64,000 bases of DNA from Aquimarina sp. AU58 (GCF_900312745.1 NZ_OMPD01000014.1:62001-126000); one strand, 5' to 3'; positions 28,154 through 37,574 are shown, counted from the stretch's first letter. Notes: generated by a model not told the origin, from the letters alone. Program-made: numbers and translations.

Positions 28154-29379
28154 GGTTTTTAAAGATTATATATTTCGTAGGTTTATTACTGGTTTTTAGT
28201 CCATCTTTTTCTCAAAGTAGCAAACAACAGCAGCTCGAAGAAGAGCGCCAACGACTTAGAGAAGAGATCGAACAAATGAAAGAGCTACGTGCTAACAACA
28301 AACGTAAAGAGCGTTCTGTTCTTTATGAAGTAGAAACGATCAACTCACAGATAGGAACACGTAAAAATCTAATAAAAATAACCAATCAACAAGCTAATTT
28401 ATTGACCCGGGAGATCAATACGAATTTTAAAAAAATAGAGGCATATCGTAAGGAACTTACAGCACTTAAAAAGGATTATGCCAAGATGATTTCAAAATCT
28501 TATAAGAGTAAATCTCATCAAAGTAGAATTATGTTTTTGCTTTCTTCTTCAGATTTTTCTCAAGCCTATAAGCGATTACAATATATGAAACAGTATAACG
28601 AACATCGCAAAGAGCAAGCAAACCGAATAGAAAATAATACCAGGGAGCTTCAGACGTTAAATACAGATCTGTCGAGACAAAAAAAAGAAAAGCAAGTACT
28701 GATCGAAGAGAATCGCGAAGAACAGAATAAGCTTAAAGAAGAGAAAAAGGAGCAACAAATTTTGATGACTTCTATTCGCAAAAAACAAGGCACCTACACA
28801 AAGCAAATCAAGAAAAAAGAACAACAAGCCAGTGCTATTGATAAAGCAATTGAGAAATTGATTCGGGAAGCCATAGCTAGAGCGAATAAAAAAGCAGGTA
28901 AAAAAGTAACCAAAAAAGGATCTGCAACCACATTTGCACTTACTGCTGAGGCCAAAATATTGGCCGATAATTTTACATCTAATAAAGGAAAATTACCTTG
29001 GCCTGTAGGAACAGGAAGAATAACAAAGAAATTTGGGCGTCAGCCTCATCCTACGCTTCCTAATATACAAATTAATAGTAGTGGGGTAGAAATTGAAACA
29101 AGGTCGGGAGAACCTGCGAGAGCGATTTTTGAAGGAGAAGTAATCGCTATACAAAAACTTAAAGGAGCGAGTCGTTTGATACAAATACGACATGGTAATT
29201 ATATCACCACCTATTATAATATCGAGAATATTAGTGTTAAAGAAGGGCAAAAAGTAGCAACAAAACAAGCAATAGGTGAGGTGCGTACTAACCCAACAAC
29301 TGGTAGAGCAATTATGAAATTCTTAATCTATCAAAATGCAAAACGATTAAATCCTCAAAGTTGGATTTATAAGATGTAA
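28150..29379 (+). CDS. EnvC-like murein hydrolase activator (degenerate M23 domain)
   Basis: A 409-aa exported protein: signal (IIYFVGLLLVFSPSFSQ), a long coiled coil (about 20-250) and a C-terminal LytM/M23 domain (about 280-405). The zinc-site positions look lost: the usual H-x-G-x-D region reads NSSGVEIETR and the usual HxH region reads RHGNYITTYYNIE. This is the pattern of EnvC/NlpD-type activators that stimulate amidases during cell separation instead of cutting peptidoglycan themselves. Confidence 0.88.
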   Translation: MRFLKIIYFVGLLLVFSPSFSQSSKQQQLEEERQRLREEIEQMKELRANNKRKERSVLYEVETINSQIGTRKNLIKITNQQANLLTREINTNFKKIEAYRKELTALKKDYAKMISKSYKSKSHQSRIMFLLSSSDFSQAYKRLQYMKQYNEHRKEQANRIENNTRELQTLNTDLSRQKKEKQVLIEENREEQNKLKEEKKEQQILMTSIRKKQGTYTKQIKKKEQQASAIDKAIEKLIREAIARANKKAGKKVTKKGSATTFALTAEAKILADNFTSNKGKLPWPVGTGRITKKFGRQPHPTLPNIQINSSGVEIETRSGEPARAIFEGEVIAIQKLKGASRLIQIRHGNYITTYYNIENISVKEGQKVATKQAIGEVRTNPTTGRAIMKFLIYQNAKRLNPQSWIYKM

Positions 29380-29391
29380 TGAGTGTATAGT

Positions 29392-29901
29392 CTATACAAA
29401 CAATGCTTTTAACTCTGTAGCATCACTAGGATTCATTTTTCCTGCCAGAACCAGACTCAATTGCTTACGGCGTAAAGCGGCATCATACCGCTGTTTTTCG
29501 AGCTCTGTCTCTGGGGTTATTGAAGGTACGGCTACTGGATTTCCACTTTCATTTACAGCAACAAAAGTGTAGATAGCCTCATTGGCTTTAGTTTTATCTC
29601 CACTCTGGCGATCTTCTACCCAAACATCTATATATACTTCCATCGAAGATCTAAAAGCTCTGGAAACTTTTGCTTCGACGGTTACAACACTACCTAGTGG
29701 GATAGCCTTATTAAAAGCAACATGATTTACAGAGGCAGTTACCACAATTCGTCGAGAATGTCTACCTGCTGCAATTCCTGCTGCACGATCCATACGAGCT
29801 AAAAGTTCTCCTCCAAATAAGTTATTTAAAGGGTTGGTTTCTCCTGTTAGTACCAAATCGGTTAAAGTAGTAAGAGATTCTGAAGGATGTCTGGATTCCA
29901 T
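29392..29901 (-). CDS. Acyl-CoA thioesterase (hotdog fold)
   Basis: A 169-aa hotdog enzyme with the YciA/BACH signature: NPLNNLFGGELLARMDRAAGIAA (catalytic Asp region), VVTASVNHVAFNKAIPLGSVVTVEAKV and a C-terminal helix. It hydrolyses acyl-CoA to free acid and CoA. Convergent with the EnvC-like gene. A TATCTTTG box lies 19 nt upstream of its ATG. Confidence 0.92.
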   Translation of the reverse strand: MESRHPSESLTTLTDLVLTGETNPLNNLFGGELLARMDRAAGIAAGRHSRRIVVTASVNHVAFNKAIPLGSVVTVEAKVSRAFRSSMEVYIDVWVEDRQSGDKTKANEAIYTFVAVNESGNPVAVPSITPETELEKQRYDAALRRKQLSLVLAGKMNPSDATELKALFV

Positions 29902-29919
29902 GCAATTTTAAATTTTTTG

Positions 29920-29927
29920 CAAAGATA
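29920..29927 (-). promoter_or_regulatory. -7 promoter box (TATCTTTG on minus strand)
   Basis: Exact TAnnTTTG match 19 nt upstream of the thioesterase ATG. No clear -33 partner, which is common in this phylum. Confidence 0.55.
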
Positions 29928-30055
29928 TGCGGTAATACCATAATGAGAAAATTATAAATGGTATTAATTCATGAGTATTTAAATTTCATCTTAAAGTATT
30001 CTATTGCGGTCACGACAGAATACTTACACTATATAATTGTAGTATGATTTTTGGA

Positions 30056-31051
30056 TTACTTTTTAATCAATAACCAAGCTTTAGGGCTTTGTTCTCTTTT
30101 AATTCTGGCTAGCGCTTGTACCGCTTCAGAACGGTTTTCATAACTTTCGTATGCTACCTGGTGTAAACCATATCTGTTTACTCCAATAAGATGCGCATTA
30201 AACCCTTGCGCTTTAAGTTTTTGTACTTTACTATCTGCATTAGATGCAATTCTAAAAGCACCGGCTACGATATGAAAACTTCCTGATACAGTATTAGATA
30301 CTTCAGGAGTTGTAGTAATGTTTTCTTTGCCTTTTATAATATTAAGATTAATGGCAGGGAGCGGGTTAGAAATTTCAAAAGTAGCCTCTTGTATCCTGTT
30401 TTCAATTTCCTGATTAGCTTTTTGCCATTCCTTATTATTATAACTTACATTAGTATCACTAACTTGTTTCAAACCAAAAAAACCACCAACCCCCAATAGG
30501 ATTGCTGCCACAGCTGCATATTGTAAATAAGGGCGTTCACTACGTTTTTCTGGTGTAAACGTAAGTGGAATTACTTCTTCGATAGCTTCTACATTCTCCT
30601 TATATACTTCGCGCTTGATTTCAATATTCCTTTTAATTACAGGAGATGCAAACGAATGTAACCCAAAAGCTTCTGTAAGATAGTTTACCTCTTGTAAAGG
30701 TTCAAATTGTAAGGTGTTTTCTACCGAAGTATAAAATGAACCAATTTTCTCTAATTCTATACGTTGTCCATTCGCCATCTTTTCATTAAGAGATAAAACA
30801 TAACGTTGGATTTTGGCAACAGCATCTGTATATGAGATGTTTTCTGCAGAAGCAATATAGTTCGCTAACAAGCCATCATTGTTTTTCAATTGGCTATTAA
30901 AAGAAATTAATTTTTGAGGAGGATAAAATGTATTAGTTCCATCTTGTATTGTAGCTGGTTGACGCCTGGTCAAAAATGCACCAAAACCTGGTAGAATTAT
31001 GCATTCATATCGATATAATAGTTCGCTTATATAGTTAGCTGTGTTATTCAT
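30056..31051 (-). CDS. SPOR-domain protein with N-terminal HU-like (CCDC81-type) domain
   Basis: A 331-aa protein. The N-terminus NYISELLYRYECIILPGFGAFLTRRQPA is the CCDC81-like HU domain found in Bacteroidota; a membrane helix (YAAVAAILLGVGGFFGL) follows at about 178-195, and a SPOR domain (FHIVAGAFRIASNADSKVQKL...) fills the last 75 residues. SPOR domains bind denuded glycan strands at the division septum, so a division or envelope role is likely, with the HU-like part in the cytoplasm. Confidence 0.88.
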   Translation of the reverse strand: MNNTANYISELLYRYECIILPGFGAFLTRRQPATIQDGTNTFYPPQKLISFNSQLKNNDGLLANYIASAENISYTDAVAKIQRYVLSLNEKMANGQRIELEKIGSFYTSVENTLQFEPLQEVNYLTEAFGLHSFASPVIKRNIEIKREVYKENVEAIEEVIPLTFTPEKRSERPYLQYAAVAAILLGVGGFFGLKQVSDTNVSYNNKEWQKANQEIENRIQEATFEISNPLPAINLNIIKGKENITTTPEVSNTVSGSFHIVAGAFRIASNADSKVQKLKAQGFNAHLIGVNRYGLHQVAYESYENRSEAVQALARIKREQSPKAWLLIKK

Positions 31052-31099
31052 TACCCCTTCTAAAAATGTGCTTTCTTCGTTAGTGAAAATTAATTATCC

Positions 31100-31131
31100 C
31101 AAAGGTATAAAAAAATGAAGGTCATTTAAAC
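31100..31131 (-). promoter_or_regulatory. Promoter of the SPOR-protein gene
   Basis: On the minus strand: GTTTA (31127-31131), a 19-bp spacer, TACCTTTG (31100-31107). The same -33 variant and spacing as the atpB promoter. Confidence 0.75.
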
Positions 31132-31198
31132 TCTAGCCGCTGAATTTATTAACAGTTTCGTTTTTTTTTGTTTCTTGCACTGACTTACAAATTATTAC

Positions 31199-32302
31199 AT
31201 GAACATCGAAAAACTTCTCGCCTTACTTACCCTTAAAAAAGTAACCAATCTTGGGGATAGTTCTATCAAAAAATTAATACGCGAAGTAGGTGATGCAGAG
31301 GCAGTACTTGCCGAAAAAACAAACAACCTGCTCAAAATTGATGGAATAGGAAAAATGAAAATCAAAGATTTGCATAATCCAGAATATCGAAAAATTGCAG
31401 AAAACGAACTGCAATTTATACAGGAAAATAATATCAATTGCCTGGTATATGATCAACAGGATTACCCAGAAAGGTTGAAACATTGTATTGATGGCCCTGT
31501 AGTATTATTTAGTTCTGGGAATATTGATCTTGAACATAAAAAGATTCTGAGTATTGTAGGTACACGACAGGTAACTCGTTATGGAGTACAGTTTTGTGAA
31601 GAATTGATAGAAACCCTCGCTCCTGTAAATCCTGTTATCGTATCGGGTTTTGCTTATGGTGTAGATATCACAGCGCAGCGTGCAGCGGTTAAACATAATC
31701 TACAAACTATAGGCTGTTTGGCTCATGGCTTAAATCAAATTTATCCTAAAACGCATAAGAGGTATGTTCCACAGATCGAGGAAAACGGCGGGTTTTTCAC
31801 AGATTTCTGGAGCACAGATACTTTTGATCGTAAAAATTTTCTGGGTCGTAATCGAATTATCGCTGGACTTAGTGAAGCAACAGTAGTAATTGAGAGTGCC
31901 GATAAAGGAGGTTCTTTGGTAACTGCCGATATTGCTAATTCTTATAATCGGGATGTATTTGCAGTACCGGGTAGAGCGCATGATCCTTTAAGCAAGGGAT
32001 GTAATATGTTGATAAAGACCCAGCGTGCCCATATGCTTACCAGTGCTGCTGATCTAATGTATATGCTTAATTGGAAACTCGATGAGAATGAACAACCTGC
32101 TGTACAGAAAAAACTATTTGTAGAGTTAGATGAACAAGAAAAGAAAATCTATAATTTTTTAACCGATAACGGAAAAGAGTTATTAGACGTCATAGCCTTA
32201 CAATGCCAAATCCCTACATTTAAAACAGCTTCTGTTTTGCTTAATATGGAACTTAAAGGAGTTATAAAACCACTACCGGGAAAATTGTTTGAGGCAGTCT
32301 GA
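31199..32302 (+). CDS. dprA: DNA-processing protein A (natural transformation)
   Basis: DprA binds incoming single-stranded DNA and loads RecA during transformation. The 367-aa protein has an N-terminal helix-hairpin-helix region, the Rossmann core (ILSIVGTRQVTRYG, VSGFAYGVDITAQRAAV, KGGSLVTADIANSYNRDVFAVPG) and a C-terminal winged-helix domain. The last 178 bp (32125-32302) are repeated at 34618-34795, so the 3' end may have been replaced by recombination. Confidence 0.95.
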   Translation: MNIEKLLALLTLKKVTNLGDSSIKKLIREVGDAEAVLAEKTNNLLKIDGIGKMKIKDLHNPEYRKIAENELQFIQENNINCLVYDQQDYPERLKHCIDGPVVLFSSGNIDLEHKKILSIVGTRQVTRYGVQFCEELIETLAPVNPVIVSGFAYGVDITAQRAAVKHNLQTIGCLAHGLNQIYPKTHKRYVPQIEENGGFFTDFWSTDTFDRKNFLGRNRIIAGLSEATVVIESADKGGSLVTADIANSYNRDVFAVPGRAHDPLSKGCNMLIKTQRAHMLTSAADLMYMLNWKLDENEQPAVQKKLFVELDEQEKKIYNFLTDNGKELLDVIALQCQIPTFKTASVLLNMELKGVIKPLPGKLFEAV

Positions 32303-32492
32303 TCAATCTATGGTATAACATCTAATAACTCTTTTATGATTTTTTCACTTGTGTTGGGAGTGTGTAACCATGTTTTGTGACGAGAAATGATTATCAAATA
32401 AACGATTTGGAGTTATATCTTAAAATAATAAATATTAGTTTATAGTATTCAGAAATATGGCTATATTTATTAGATAAAAAGTATATAGAATA

Positions 32493-33389
32493 ATGCTCTG
32501 TACTCAATTCCCGGATCCAAATGCTAGTACAGGTTCTTTTTATAATAATTTGTGGGAGCAAAACATTTTATTGCAAGCAAAAAGTAAATCTATTGCTTAT
32601 ATAGATAAAAAAGGACCACTATCTTTAAAAGCAACCTTAAAAGGGTCAGAAAGATATATTATAGATAAAGTTCCAATAGAAGTTAATCCAGAGTCAATTT
32701 TAATTATAAATGAAAACCATTCTTACTCTAGTATAATTGATTCTGATTGTGAAGTAGATTCTCTGTCCATATATTTTAAGAAAGATTTGGATAAACAAGT
32801 ATTTGCGGGTTTAATTAAAGAAGAAAGTTTTCTCCTCTCTAATCCTGACTATACTCTGGTAAATATGAGTTTTTATGAATTTAGGCAAAATAGAAGTAAG
32901 CTGCTTAAACAATTATTTACTCGACTTTTAAGTCAATTGTCAGAGCCATCTTCGATATTTTTAATTGATGAAATTCACATATCAATTGTAGAAGAATTGA
33001 TAAGATTAAACTATGGAATATATACTCAAGCCAATAGTTTGAAATATCGAAAAAAAAGCACCAGGCTAGAAATATTTAAACGCATTAATTTAGTAAAAGA
33101 ATACTTACACTGTTCTTATGGAGAAGATGTAAATCTATCACATTTATCTAAAATAGCATGTATGTCGGAATATCATTTTCTTAGGTGCTTTAAAGAAACA
33201 ATGGGAAATACACCACATAAATATTTGATTGAGTTACGACTTCAAAAAGCTTTTGAATTATTAAAAAGTGAAGCGTTTTCTGTTCCCGAAATTAGTGATA
33301 TTGTTGGTTTTAAAGATGTAAAATACTTCAAAAGAATAGTTCAGAATAAGAGTATGTTTAAACATGCTCTATGCAAGATTAAATACTAA
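32493..33389 (+). CDS. AraC-type regulator, possibly with a frameshifted C-terminus
   Basis: A 298-aa protein: a cupin-like sensory N-terminus and a C-terminal AraC domain (VNLSHLSKIACMSEYHFLRCFKETMGNTPHKYLIELRLQKAFELL, then VPEISDIVGFKDVKYFKRIV). The last residues (NKSMFKHALCKIKY) do not look like the usual PxxYR end; the +1 frame over the same bases reads NMLYARLNTN, closer to the expected end, so a late frameshift is possible. It lies inside the segment between the two dprA 3' ends, next to an aminotransferase gene. Confidence 0.75.
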   Translation: MLCTQFPDPNASTGSFYNNLWEQNILLQAKSKSIAYIDKKGPLSLKATLKGSERYIIDKVPIEVNPESILIINENHSYSSIIDSDCEVDSLSIYFKKDLDKQVFAGLIKEESFLLSNPDYTLVNMSFYEFRQNRSKLLKQLFTRLLSQLSEPSSIFLIDEIHISIVEELIRLNYGIYTQANSLKYRKKSTRLEIFKRINLVKEYLHCSYGEDVNLSHLSKIACMSEYHFLRCFKETMGNTPHKYLIELRLQKAFELLKSEAFSVPEISDIVGFKDVKYFKRIVQNKSMFKHALCKIKY

Positions 33390-33437
33390 TTTAAAATTAG
33401 CAATTTTTTCTCCTTAGTAATCTTGATATGGTATTAA

Positions 33438-33470
33438 TTTTGGTATTGTATAATATGACTAATACATTTA
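33438..33470 (+). promoter_or_regulatory. Promoter of the aminotransferase gene
   Basis: TTTTG (33438-33442), 20-bp spacer, TACATTTA (33463-33470), one base off consensus at the last position. The start codon at 33475 is only 4 nt after the box, so the mRNA would be leaderless or nearly so. Confidence 0.55.
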
Positions 33471-33474
33471 AGAC

Positions 33475-34596
33475 ATGACCATAAAACCATTTAAACTTGA
33501 AAGATTTTATACTATTCATGAATTTACTGCCGAATATCTTCTGTGTAGTTCTGATTGTGAATCGATGTCTGTTCGTGACGTACTTTCTTTAGAAAATGGG
33601 GCACTAGAAAAATTTCAGGATTTATGGCTTGGATATACAGAAACAAAAGGAAATCCTTTTTTACGAGAAGATATTTCTTCGTTATATAATACTATAACAC
33701 CAAATGATCTATTGGTGTGCACAGGAGCACAAGAACCTATTTTTTTGTTTTCACAAGCAATTTTAAAGCCCGAGGATGAGGTAATTGTTCAATTTCCTTG
33801 CTATCAATCAGTACAATCTATTCCAGAAAGTATTGGGTGCAAGGTTTTGGATTGGACAGTTCGATATGAGAATAAAAAGTTTGTGTTTAATATAAATGAT
33901 TTAAAGAAGCTTGTAAGTAACAAAACAAAAGTAATTTACCTAAATACGCCACATAATCCAACAGGGTTTCATTTCTCAAAAAGAGAACAACTAGAAATAA
34001 TAGAGATAGCAAGAAAAAATAACATCATTATTTTTTGTGATGAAGTATATCGGGAATTAGAACACAAATCTGAATATACAATCCCTGCATTTGCTGATAT
34101 ATACGAAAATGGAGTTTCTTTAGGTGTAATGTCAAAAGCTTATGGCTTACCAGGACTTAGAATTGGGTGGATAGCTACCAAAAGTCAAAAAATAATAGAA
34201 AATATAGAAATATTAAAAGAATATACTACAATCTGTAATTCGGGACCTAGTGAATTTCTGGCAGGGATAGGTCTTAGAAATAGAAAATCAATATTAGAGC
34301 GAAATCTTAAAATAGTAGAAAAAAATATAGCACTGCTCGACCATTTTTTTATTAAGTATTCTGATTTATTCTCTTGGGACAAACCAAATTCTGGTCCAAT
34401 TGGATTTGTAAAAATTAATTTTGATGAGGATGATATGGTATTTTCTGAAAGAGTTATAAAGAAAAAAAATATACTATTACTACCAGGAGAAATTTATGAT
34501 TACAAAGGTTTTTTTAGAGTAGGTTTTGGTAGAAAAAATATGCCGGAAACTCTTGAGAAATTCGAAGAATTTATTATTGAAAATTTAATTAAATAA
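33475..34596 (+). CDS. PLP-dependent aminotransferase, class I/II
   Basis: A 373-aa fold-type I PLP enzyme: YLNTPHNPTGFHFS (PLP-ring Asn), FCDEVYRELE (Asp/Tyr contacting PLP) and the Schiff-base Lys in GVMSKAYGLPGLRIGW. The sequence resembles the capreomycidine synthase-like branch, but substrate cannot be assigned. It is paired with the AraC gene between the two dprA 3' ends, so the pair looks imported and may be a small metabolite-sensing unit. Confidence 0.88.
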   Translation: MTIKPFKLERFYTIHEFTAEYLLCSSDCESMSVRDVLSLENGALEKFQDLWLGYTETKGNPFLREDISSLYNTITPNDLLVCTGAQEPIFLFSQAILKPEDEVIVQFPCYQSVQSIPESIGCKVLDWTVRYENKKFVFNINDLKKLVSNKTKVIYLNTPHNPTGFHFSKREQLEIIEIARKNNIIIFCDEVYRELEHKSEYTIPAFADIYENGVSLGVMSKAYGLPGLRIGWIATKSQKIIENIEILKEYTTICNSGPSEFLAGIGLRNRKSILERNLKIVEKNIALLDHFFIKYSDLFSWDKPNSGPIGFVKINFDEDDMVFSERVIKKKNILLLPGEIYDYKGFFRVGFGRKNMPETLEKFEEFIIENLIK

Positions 34597-34617
34597 TAGC
34601 ATATCACTATTCATTAA

Positions 34618-34795
34618 GTTAGATGAGCAAGAAAAGAAAATCTATAATTTTTTAACCAATAACGGAAAGGAGTTATTAGACGTTATAGCTTTACAATGCC
34701 AAGTCCCTACATTTAAAACAGCTTCTGTTTTGCTTAATATGGAGTTTAAAGGAGTTATAAAACCGCTACCGGGAAAATTGTTTGAAGCTGTTTGA
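34618..34795 (+). pseudogene. Duplicated 3' end of dprA (178-bp remnant)
   Basis: Aligns without gaps to 32125-32302, the last 178 bp of dprA including the stop codon. I count 12 differences (about 93% identity); nine are silent and three change residues conservatively (D to N, I to V, L to F). Such a pattern fits a piece that diverged as part of a working dprA in another lineage, not one that decayed here. It marks the far end of an inserted segment holding the AraC and aminotransferase genes. Confidence 0.9.
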
Positions 34796-34811
34796 TCGTT
34801 AAAAACAGTAA

Positions 34812-36140
34812 TTATTGACTCTTTTGAAGGAGTTCTGTAATTTCTGACCATTCCTTTTTTTCATACCATGAGACAAATTCTGGTTGTTTGGGTATTTGAA
34901 ATCTACCCTCCCATTTTCTCCAGATAAGAACTTTTAGTATTTTTTTGCAGATTCGTTTAGAACGTTTATTCTCGAATGGGGCAAGATGTAATGACGCCTG
35001 ATAAAGTTGTTCATTACTAAGTTCACCGTAAAATGATATTGCGTTTGCAATATGTGCATTTGCCGAATCAATGTTTTTCTGATCTATAAATTTTTCGAAG
35101 GTTTCAAAACTTTGTAGTGCTTTTTGATGTGAGGTTGCTAATGTTATCTTAGCTTCTTCTGCGCTAGGCCTTTGGTATTTGATTCCATGAAAATAAGCAT
35201 ATACTTCTATTGGCTCAAGAAGCCCTAATGCAACCCTTCTTCTATCTACGTTGGTAGGGTCTTTAATAGGATAAGGAGCGTCTTGTGCCATGCTTGCACC
35301 ATAGATTTGTTTTTGCCAGGTATCTCGAGCTATCCTATCATTAAGTTCTGCATAATGGTTGGGATCCATATCTCCTTTTTTCATTGCTTTTTCAATTAGG
35401 GATAGACATTTTTGTTTAAAAAAAACATCGGGATAATGTTGTGGTATTGCCCAACTTATTTTTGCTCCATCTTCTCCGACAAGTTTATTTCCGGGCCAAC
35501 CATAAATATCAATGATACTATCGAGCTTATTCCTGTTTATTTCCCACCGGTCTTCGACGGGTTTAAAGAGTAATTGGTATTCTTCTGTAGAGGCATTACT
35601 GTTTAGAGCTTTTGTTTTTTCTTCATATTGAGATAATGCAAGTTGATCCTGTGCCCACATTTCTTCCAATTCTTTTAATAACTCTGGGTTTTTAATAGTT
35701 TGTATATACTTCCTTTTGTTGTTGCTTACGGCATGTAATAGATCATTCCACCTTAAGTCGTTTCTTAGATTAGATAAGCCTGGATAGGTTGCTGTTAATA
35801 CAGAATCTCTAAGCCCTGCTTGTATAGCTTTATCTAATGATAAAAATGCTTCGTCATTTTTGTTTTTGGGAGCATAAACAGTTGCTACCATAAAATAGAT
35901 CTCCCAGTTTTTCTTGGGCATAAGTTCTGCGGCCTCATATAGTTGATTAGCTGCTTCAATATTTTGATTATCATTTAGGGTTCTATATGCATTGATTAAA
36001 CTACTTACCCATTTTGGATTTTGATCGTTGGTAGTGTATTCTTCCTCAACCACTTTTTCGGTTTCTTTTTTAGAAGTGGTACAACCTAAAATTAAGATTA
36101 AAAGACTTATATATACTACTGACAATAAATTATTTTTCAT
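34812..36140 (-). CDS. Lipoprotein with TPR-like N-terminus and DUF6624 domain
   Basis: A 442-aa lipoprotein (SLLILILGC, lipid Cys 20). Residues 45-140 look like TPR helices (AANQLYEAAELMPKKNWEIYFMVATVYAPKNK). The middle (about 165-280) fits DUF6624: a helical stretch, then IIDIYGWPGNKLVGEDG, AIPQHYPDVFFKQKCLSLIEKAMKKGD and LNDRIARDTWQKQIYG. Function unknown. Confidence 0.75.
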   Translation of the reverse strand: MKNNLLSVVYISLLILILGCTTSKKETEKVVEEEYTTNDQNPKWVSSLINAYRTLNDNQNIEAANQLYEAAELMPKKNWEIYFMVATVYAPKNKNDEAFLSLDKAIQAGLRDSVLTATYPGLSNLRNDLRWNDLLHAVSNNKRKYIQTIKNPELLKELEEMWAQDQLALSQYEEKTKALNSNASTEEYQLLFKPVEDRWEINRNKLDSIIDIYGWPGNKLVGEDGAKISWAIPQHYPDVFFKQKCLSLIEKAMKKGDMDPNHYAELNDRIARDTWQKQIYGASMAQDAPYPIKDPTNVDRRRVALGLLEPIEVYAYFHGIKYQRPSAEEAKITLATSHQKALQSFETFEKFIDQKNIDSANAHIANAISFYGELSNEQLYQASLHLAPFENKRSKRICKKILKVLIWRKWEGRFQIPKQPEFVSWYEKKEWSEITELLQKSQ

Positions 36141-36215
36141 ACTATATTATTTAAATGACGCTAACAAAGAAATGTAATGGCTATTTAAAAAAATAGAACA
36201 GAATTTGCTTTTATT

Positions 36216-37034
36216 TTAAATTTTGACGTATTCCTTAGGTAAATAGCCAGTCATAGATTTAAATATCCTTGTAAAATGACTTTGATCAGAAAAACCACAG
36301 ATATAAGCTATTTCGGTTAGTGAGTATTGAGAAGAGTGTATAATATCGATAGAATGATTCACTTTTAGTTTTCTTGTGTATTCGCCAAAGGTACATTGAA
36401 AGTATTGCCTAAAATTCTTTGATATTGTAGTAGGATGAATATTTACTTGATTCGCTAGTTCTTTTAAAGAAACATTTTCGTTCCATCGATCGTTTAGTAT
36501 ATCTCTAACAGATTGCATCCAATACGGAAATCCTGTTTCTTCTTTTGATTTGATAGAATTCTCAATAAATGCCAGAAATAGCATTTCTATAGAATCATGG
36601 GATTGTAAATCACTAATTTCGGCTTCATTCATTAATTTTATAAAAGTAAAATGAGAATCATAACTTTTTTTCAAAGCTAGTTCAATTTCTGCTTCTGTAT
36701 AGTTGTATTTCGTTAAAAAAGAAGTGTCTATTTCTAAGCTTATATGTTTAGATGGAAAATTGTGGTAGACATTTTTGTGTAATTCATGGGCATGATAATA
36801 ATTTATACATCTCGCAGTTCTTTCAGTTTTTTTTCCTTTTCTATATTCTGTATTATGACCATAAAGTACAAAACTGATTAATGGTTTTTCATGAGAGTGC
36901 CAAATACCGGTTTCAATAGGGTTTTTATAATTTGTTACACCTATCAAAAAGTCGTTAAAATCATAAATGTTGTATTTGGGAGCCAGATAACACCCTCTTT
37001 TTAAATTGATACTGGTATGATTTAACTTTTGCAT
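36216..37034 (-). CDS. AraC family transcriptional regulator
   Basis: A 272-aa regulator with an N-terminal cupin-type domain (IWHSHEKPLISFVLYGHNTEYR) and a C-terminal AraC domain (VSLKELANQVNIHPTTISKNFRQYFQCTFGEYTRKLKV and LTEIAYICGFSDQSHFTRIFKSMTGYLPKEY). Ligand unknown; no obvious target next to it. Confidence 0.9.
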   Translation of the reverse strand: MQKLNHTSINLKRGCYLAPKYNIYDFNDFLIGVTNYKNPIETGIWHSHEKPLISFVLYGHNTEYRKGKKTERTARCINYYHAHELHKNVYHNFPSKHISLEIDTSFLTKYNYTEAEIELALKKSYDSHFTFIKLMNEAEISDLQSHDSIEMLFLAFIENSIKSKEETGFPYWMQSVRDILNDRWNENVSLKELANQVNIHPTTISKNFRQYFQCTFGEYTRKLKVNHSIDIIHSSQYSLTEIAYICGFSDQSHFTRIFKSMTGYLPKEYVKI

Positions 37035-37217
37035 GCTCTATTTGTAACTTTTTAAATACTATAAAAGAATAGCATTTGTATAAAAATACAGATGTTTAGC
37101 ATATACATAACAAGTATTAATCAATTTCCTTGATAAATTTCGATATAAACACTTAAAACTATTGAGGAGAGAGAGCAAATAGACTAGTGACATGCCTATG
37201 AATGCTTAAAAATTCTT

Positions 37218-37574
37218 CTATTTATAAAAGAATTGCTCTTTTATGATTTTTCTGTCACTTACTTCATAGACAATGATTTCGTCGATTACTATATTATCAT
37301 TATTTACCATGATTACATCTGTGATCATTCGTATACTAAAATGATCTTTACTCACTAATGGATCCGAAACCTCAAAATGATTCCATTTTTTTATATACAA
37401 AAGAAAACGCTTTTCTTTTTGAATCATAGCTTCTAAACCTACTACTGATTTTTCCTTAAACTTATCAGGTTCTTGATTGATTGCATCTGTAGCAAATAAT
37501 TGTTGCTGAGCCTCCAGAAATTTTTTCTGTCGCAGTAGTTCTACTAGTTTGTTAGCTATTGTTATAGTCGTCAT
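37218..37574 (-). CDS. SnoaL/NTF2-like protein
   Basis: A 118-aa single-domain protein of the NTF2-like fold: starts with a helix (LVELLRQKKFLEAQQQLFATDAINQEP), then strands ending in IVYEVSDRKIIKEQFFYK. Such proteins are small-molecule-binding or isomerase-like; the substrate is unknown. Its ATG overlaps the stop of the sterol desaturase gene by 4 nt (ATGA), so they are translated together. Confidence 0.8.
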   Translation of the reverse strand: MTTITIANKLVELLRQKKFLEAQQQLFATDAINQEPDKFKEKSVVGLEAMIQKEKRFLLYIKKWNHFEVSDPLVSKDHFSIRMITDVIMVNNDNIVIDEIIVYEVSDRKIIKEQFFYK

